Below, piece after piece: positions 61,498 through 64,000 of a DNA stretch of 64,000 bases. Source of the stretch: Massilia sp. PAMC28688 (lineage in GTDB: Bacteria; Pseudomonadota; Gammaproteobacteria; Burkholderiales; Burkholderiaceae_D); the NCBI RefSeq assembly GCF_019443445.1, contig NZ_CP080378.1:2542001-2606000 (forward strand), written 5' to 3'. The first letter of the stretch is position 1; every line of letters begins with the position of its first letter. The notes beneath the pieces were generated by a model that ran no database searches, was not told the origin of the DNA, and saw only the letters and a program-made list of their open reading frames with translations. The position numbers were made by a program, and so were the translations under genes.

Positions 61498-61833
61498 ATG
61501 ACAAGCGATCCTGATTCTTTCCGACCCGACCGGACCGTGTGGCACGCCGCCATGACCGGTGGCACGATAGCCCTGGTCTTGACCGTGCTGGGGATCGTGG
61601 CATTTTTCACCGTTGACTCTTCGCCGGCCCCCTCTGGCTATGCGGGCGCCGCCTATGGCCGGTTTCTTGCGTATGTAATAGGCGCGGCGCTGGTCGCCGC
61701 CCTGCTTATCGGCCTGCTGGTGGGTGGCATCCTGTACCGTCGCCGCCGCTCCTGGATCTTCATGTGGGGTGTGATGCTGGTGCTGCTGGGCGGGTTCTTC
61801 ACATGGATATGGTGGTTGTTCTCGACTGGATGA
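61498..61833 (+). CDS. Small membrane protein with three predicted transmembrane segments
   Basis: The 111-residue protein has three hydrophobic segments (about 20-38, 57-79 with LVAALLIGLLVGG, and 87-107 with WGVMLVLLGGFF) joined by a basic loop (YRRRRSW). No family is recognised. Codon use and GC match the host. It is divergent from the vgrG operon; its role is unknown. Confidence 0.6.
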   Translation: MTSDPDSFRPDRTVWHAAMTGGTIALVLTVLGIVAFFTVDSSPAPSGYAGAAYGRFLAYVIGAALVAALLIGLLVGGILYRRRRSWIFMWGVMLVLLGGFFTWIWWLFSTG

Positions 61834-62017
61834 CGGCAGAGCTCATCGCGGTGGATGCCTGCATCTGCATTAACAACGGGAGGTGCGCGCAAGGACGCGA
61901 AGCGCAATGGACCAGGAAAGCAAGAGGCGCGTTTTCCAGAAGGGAAAACAAAGTGTCGAGGGGAGTGGGTGATCTGAGCAATGCGAGTGGTGCCGGGAGC
62001 CGGAATCACATTTCATA
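61834..62017 (+). other. Stretch without a supported gene
   Basis: Between the small membrane gene and the accessory gene pair I see no convincing frame, hairpin or promoter. GC content drops steadily towards the right. Confidence 0.4.
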
Positions 62018-62161
62018 GTGGTTGAAGTCGAAATTGCGGGCTTTTTGTATGGCGCCGAGGCTGCGTATGCCATACAAGCTCTGAAAAGAATGGTCGAAGT
62101 AGCGGATGTGTCAAGTGCTATGATTGCGGCCTCCTGTTATTCGAAGCTGTCTCATGCTTGA
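62018..62161 (+). CDS. Possible 47-residue protein overlapping the next gene
   Basis: A GTG-started frame encodes VEVEIAGFLYGAEAAYAIQ, an ALKRM helix and a short tail, and its stop lies eight bases inside the downstream start (ATGCTTGA), the geometry of translational coupling. There is no clear ribosome binding site and the frame is also open upstream, so it may be the remnant end of a longer gene. Confidence 0.3.
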   Translation: MVEVEIAGFLYGAEAAYAIQALKRMVEVADVSSAMIAASCYSKLSHA

Positions 62162-62972
62162 CTTAGTCCAAATACCTACACTTCTTGCTGGCGCGATCGT
62201 TGCTGCTGTCACTTCCGCTTTGATTGCTCTGTTCAATGACTTCCGGGCGACCAAGAAACTTCATTCTGAGCAGGGGTTCGCGGCCGGCGCTAGCAAGGTT
62301 GCTCGTGAGTACGCCTTGCGTAGCGAGATCTACCTGCCGTTAGCGGTCGCTTGCGATAAGATTATGTCAAGTCTCCCATTTCTGCCCGACGATCGAGAGC
62401 AGGATAGGAAAAGTATGACTGAGTACTCTGAGTGCTCAAGCAAGCTTTTGGTAGTAGCGGAAAGCCCCACAGCTCTCCGTCTCCTCGATCTGAACGAGAA
62501 GCTCTCGGAGGAACTTGCGACACTTTCAATCCTTGCGCGTGACGTCCGCGAAAAAGCGGCCGGTCTTATCTCCGCAACTGAAGGGATTGCAAGCGCACGT
62601 GCCGAGGTGCATTCGGTTGCACTGGAGGTCACCAGCGAAAAGGATAGCCCTTCTAGTGAGGCTTTGGCTGAGCGTATTCATAAGGCAACAGAGCGCGCGT
62701 TCGACAATCTGCAGCATCAACACACGCTAAAAACCTTCTTTACGAAGGCTCGTGCTAAGGCGAAGCGAGCATACTTTAGTCACTTGCGTCAGATCCTTCC
62801 CGAATTAACTGATAACAGCGCGCGGCTGGTAATTGCGCTACGAGGAGAAATGGCTTTGAAAACCGATGAAGCTGCTTTCTTGGAGCGCCATCGTAGTTCT
62901 TGTCGAAAGCTATGCGTCATGATTGACGACATCGTCGCCCGCGCAACCGAGGCTGAGCAACAAGGTCACTAA
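62154..62972 (+). CDS. Uncharacterised membrane-anchored helical protein of atypical composition
   Basis: The 272-residue protein has one N-terminal membrane segment (about 5-27, LLAGAIVAAVTSALIALF) and otherwise a long charged, probably helical body (RLLDLNEKLSEELATLSI, DNLQHQHTLKTFFTKARAKAK). No family is recognised. Codon use is far less GC-biased than in the T6SS genes, which points to horizontal acquisition, and it lies beside a broken prophage end. The ATG at 62154 is preferred over a TTG at 62124. A membrane-anchored defence or regulatory protein is conceivable but unsupported. Confidence 0.6.
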   Translation: MLDLVQIPTLLAGAIVAAVTSALIALFNDFRATKKLHSEQGFAAGASKVAREYALRSEIYLPLAVACDKIMSSLPFLPDDREQDRKSMTEYSECSSKLLVVAESPTALRLLDLNEKLSEELATLSILARDVREKAAGLISATEGIASARAEVHSVALEVTSEKDSPSSEALAERIHKATERAFDNLQHQHTLKTFFTKARAKAKRAYFSHLRQILPELTDNSARLVIALRGEMALKTDEAAFLERHRSSCRKLCVMIDDIVARATEAEQQGH

Positions 62973-63132
62973 CATTCAGCACTCGGTTGCGCTGGAGCAC
63001 AAATGTATATATCAATCTCTATTGACAATCGGTCCGCCCCTACGTAATGCGCGCTTCGGCGCCACCGCTCGGAGGAACCAGGCGAACACCCTTACCGTTG
63101 CGTAAGCCTCGTTCGCCCCGGAATTCCACTTC

Positions 63133-63154
63133 AAGCCACCCATTGCGGTGGCTT
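63133..63154 (+). terminator. Rho-independent terminator
   Basis: AAGCCACC (63133-63140) and GGTGGCTT (63147-63154) form a perfect 8-bp stem around CATTGC, followed by TTGCATTT. It would end transcripts coming from the 62154 gene, 160 bases upstream, or belongs to the prophage remnant. Confidence 0.6.
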
Positions 63155-63186
63155 TTGCATTTGTAGCGCCCACTTCGTGAGGCTAT

Positions 63187-63345
63187 ATGCCGCTGCCCGT
63201 ATCCAGGCCGACCCCTCAGCAGGTGCGAGATTGGATGCGCGCGCCGGCACGCCAGGACAGCCCACCGCCATCGCCTGAGCAGATCAGGCGCGAGCTGGGC
63301 TGGAACCTTGTCCACACTACCGGACGGGTTCGGGAGGGCAGATAA
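63187..63345 (+). CDS. Possible 52-residue prophage-type protein
   Basis: The frame starts MPLPVSRPTPQQVRDWM and continues with a Pro-rich stretch and PEQIRRELGWNLV, ending in a TAA. The composition is GC-rich and protein-like (HTH-like helix with EQIRRELGW), unlike the noise around it. I recall similar small proteins near prophage lysis genes but cannot name a family. There is no strong ribosome binding site. Confidence 0.4.
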   Translation: MPLPVSRPTPQQVRDWMRAPARQDSPPPSPEQIRRELGWNLVHTTGRVREGR

Positions 63346-63376
63346 CGCTGCCAAATCAGCCCGGCCGTTCGAACTA

Positions 63377-63462
63377 TCAGATGTCCTCGATAGCTTTTGC
63401 GAAGTTGAGCATCAGCTTCGAATAGTAGGGATTTTTCTCACTCTCAGCGCGGCTGCGCAATA
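63377..63462 (-). pseudogene. 3' remnant of an unidentified gene
   Basis: On the minus strand a frame ends with AILRSRAESEKNPYYSK, LMLNFAKAIEDI and a TGA at 63379-63377. The residues read like a real protein C-terminus, and the frame passes at about 63460 into the antisense of the endolysin gene, so its 5' part is missing. I cannot identify the family. Confidence 0.35.
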
Positions 63463-63759
63463 TTGCAGGACGCGATCTACGCCCAGGGCCGCACCAAGCC
63501 CGGGCCCAAGGTGACCAATGCCAAGGGCGGGCAGAGCGCGCACCAGTTCCGCTGCGCCTTCGACTTCGTGCCGACCGTCAACGGCAAGGCCATGTGGAAC
63601 GATGCGAAGGCGTATGACACCTGCGGCAAGATCGCCGAGGCCCTGGGCTTCGAGTGGGGCGGCCGCTACACCAATGTTGACAAACCTCACTGCCAATTCA
63701 CCGGCGGCCTCACCATGGCCGACCTGCGCGCCGGAAAGGAAATCCCATGCAAGCCTTGA
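63463..63759 (+). pseudogene. N-terminally truncated M15-type endolysin (phage peptidase)
   Basis: About 98 residues match the second half of an M15 peptidase of the phage endolysin type: QDAIYAQGRTKPGPKVT, NAKGGQSAHQFRCAFDFVP (zinc-ligand His and Asp), LGFEWGGRYTN and DKPHCQFTGG (second zinc ligand His). The family's N-terminal part with the first catalytic segment is absent: upstream of 63460 the sequence is unrelated and a stop occurs in frame at 63406. The TTG at 63463 is only the first possible start, so I read this as a broken gene. The next gene starts 13 bases before its stop, as in lysis cassettes. Confidence 0.7.
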
Positions 63760-64000
63760 GCACTCTCACGCGCGCCGCGGTCAGCGGTGTCTGGAAGCTG
63801 GCGGCCGTCGTGCTGCTGATCGTCCTGGTGCTCACGGCGGCTGGCATGGGCTACCACTGGCACTTGGCGGCGCGGGACCGGGATGCGGCACGGGTGGAGC
63901 TGGTGGCCGAGCGCGCCAAGAGCGCATCCCTCGCGGCGGCCATCACCCGGCAGAACGAAGCCATCGACGCGCTGGCCAGCGAGAAGGCTCAGGCAGACGC
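63747..64000 (+). CDS. Rz-like spanin or lysis-accessory protein (3' end outside window)
   Basis: The visible 84 residues contain one N-terminal membrane segment (about 16-36, LAAVVLLIVLVLTAAGMGY) followed by a charged, probably coiled-coil region (AARVELVAERAKSASLAAA). This layout and the overlap with an endolysin gene match inner-membrane spanins (Rz/LysB) of phage lysis cassettes. The protein continues beyond the window. Confidence 0.6.
   Translation, partial: MQALSTLTRAAVSGVWKLAAVVLLIVLVLTAAGMGYHWHLAARDRDAARVELVAERAKSASLAAAITRQNEAIDALASEKAQAD

Noticed and set aside
1..64000. CRISPR arrays, rRNA or tRNA genes
   Set aside because: No regularly spaced direct repeats and no tRNA-like cloverleaf or rRNA sequence were recognised on reading through the window.

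Overview
The window is GC-rich, gene-dense DNA that looks like the chromosome of a Massilia/Duganella/Janthinobacterium-type betaproteobacterium (Oxalobacteraceae, Burkholderiales). This is inferred from base composition, the MaeB-type malic enzyme and the gene order of the type VI secretion locus; no marker gene proves it.

Layout. 1-8.4 kb holds ordinary chromosomal genes: a two-receiver GGDEF/EAL regulator cut by the left edge, a short element bounded by a 16-bp inverted repeat, thiL, maeB, a periplasmic solute-binding protein and an RlmN-family radical SAM methyltransferase. 8.6-11.9 kb is a three-gene methanethiol oxidase operon (mtoX, SCO-type copper chaperone, MauG-like di-haem protein). 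11.9-21.6 kb holds a two-partner secretion pair whose exoprotein ends in a caspase-fold protease, a divergent OmpA-like gene, and a membrane Ser/Thr kinase with a DUF4384-like extracytoplasmic domain.

22.1-48.1 kb is a nearly complete type VI secretion system (T6SS): tssA-tssB-tssC-hcp-tagJ-tssE-tssF-tssG-tssH, then three unidentified genes (one with a transglutaminase-like Cys/His/Asp pattern), a cysteine-rich protein, a PAAR-like DUF4280 protein and VgrG, then tagH-tssK-tssL-tssM-tagF behind its own promoter. No tssJ lipoprotein gene is present. On the opposite strand, 48.1-52.1 kb encodes the threonine-phosphorylation switch (PppA phosphatase, PpkA kinase) in one operon with a DUF3365 membrane protein carrying a c-type haem motif and a FecR-like protein, a plausible redox or envelope input to the secretion machine.

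52.3-61.2 kb (minus strand) contains a serine hydrolase, a small secreted protein, a nonsense-broken LprI-like lysozyme-inhibitor gene, a lipoprotein, a LysM / lysozyme-like / M23 peptidoglycan hydrolase and a second long VgrG. I read the last part as a VgrG-effector-immunity island. 61.5-64 kb is accessory: small membrane proteins, a lower-GC gene, and the broken edge of a prophage lysis module (truncated M15 endolysin plus a spanin-like protein leaving the window).
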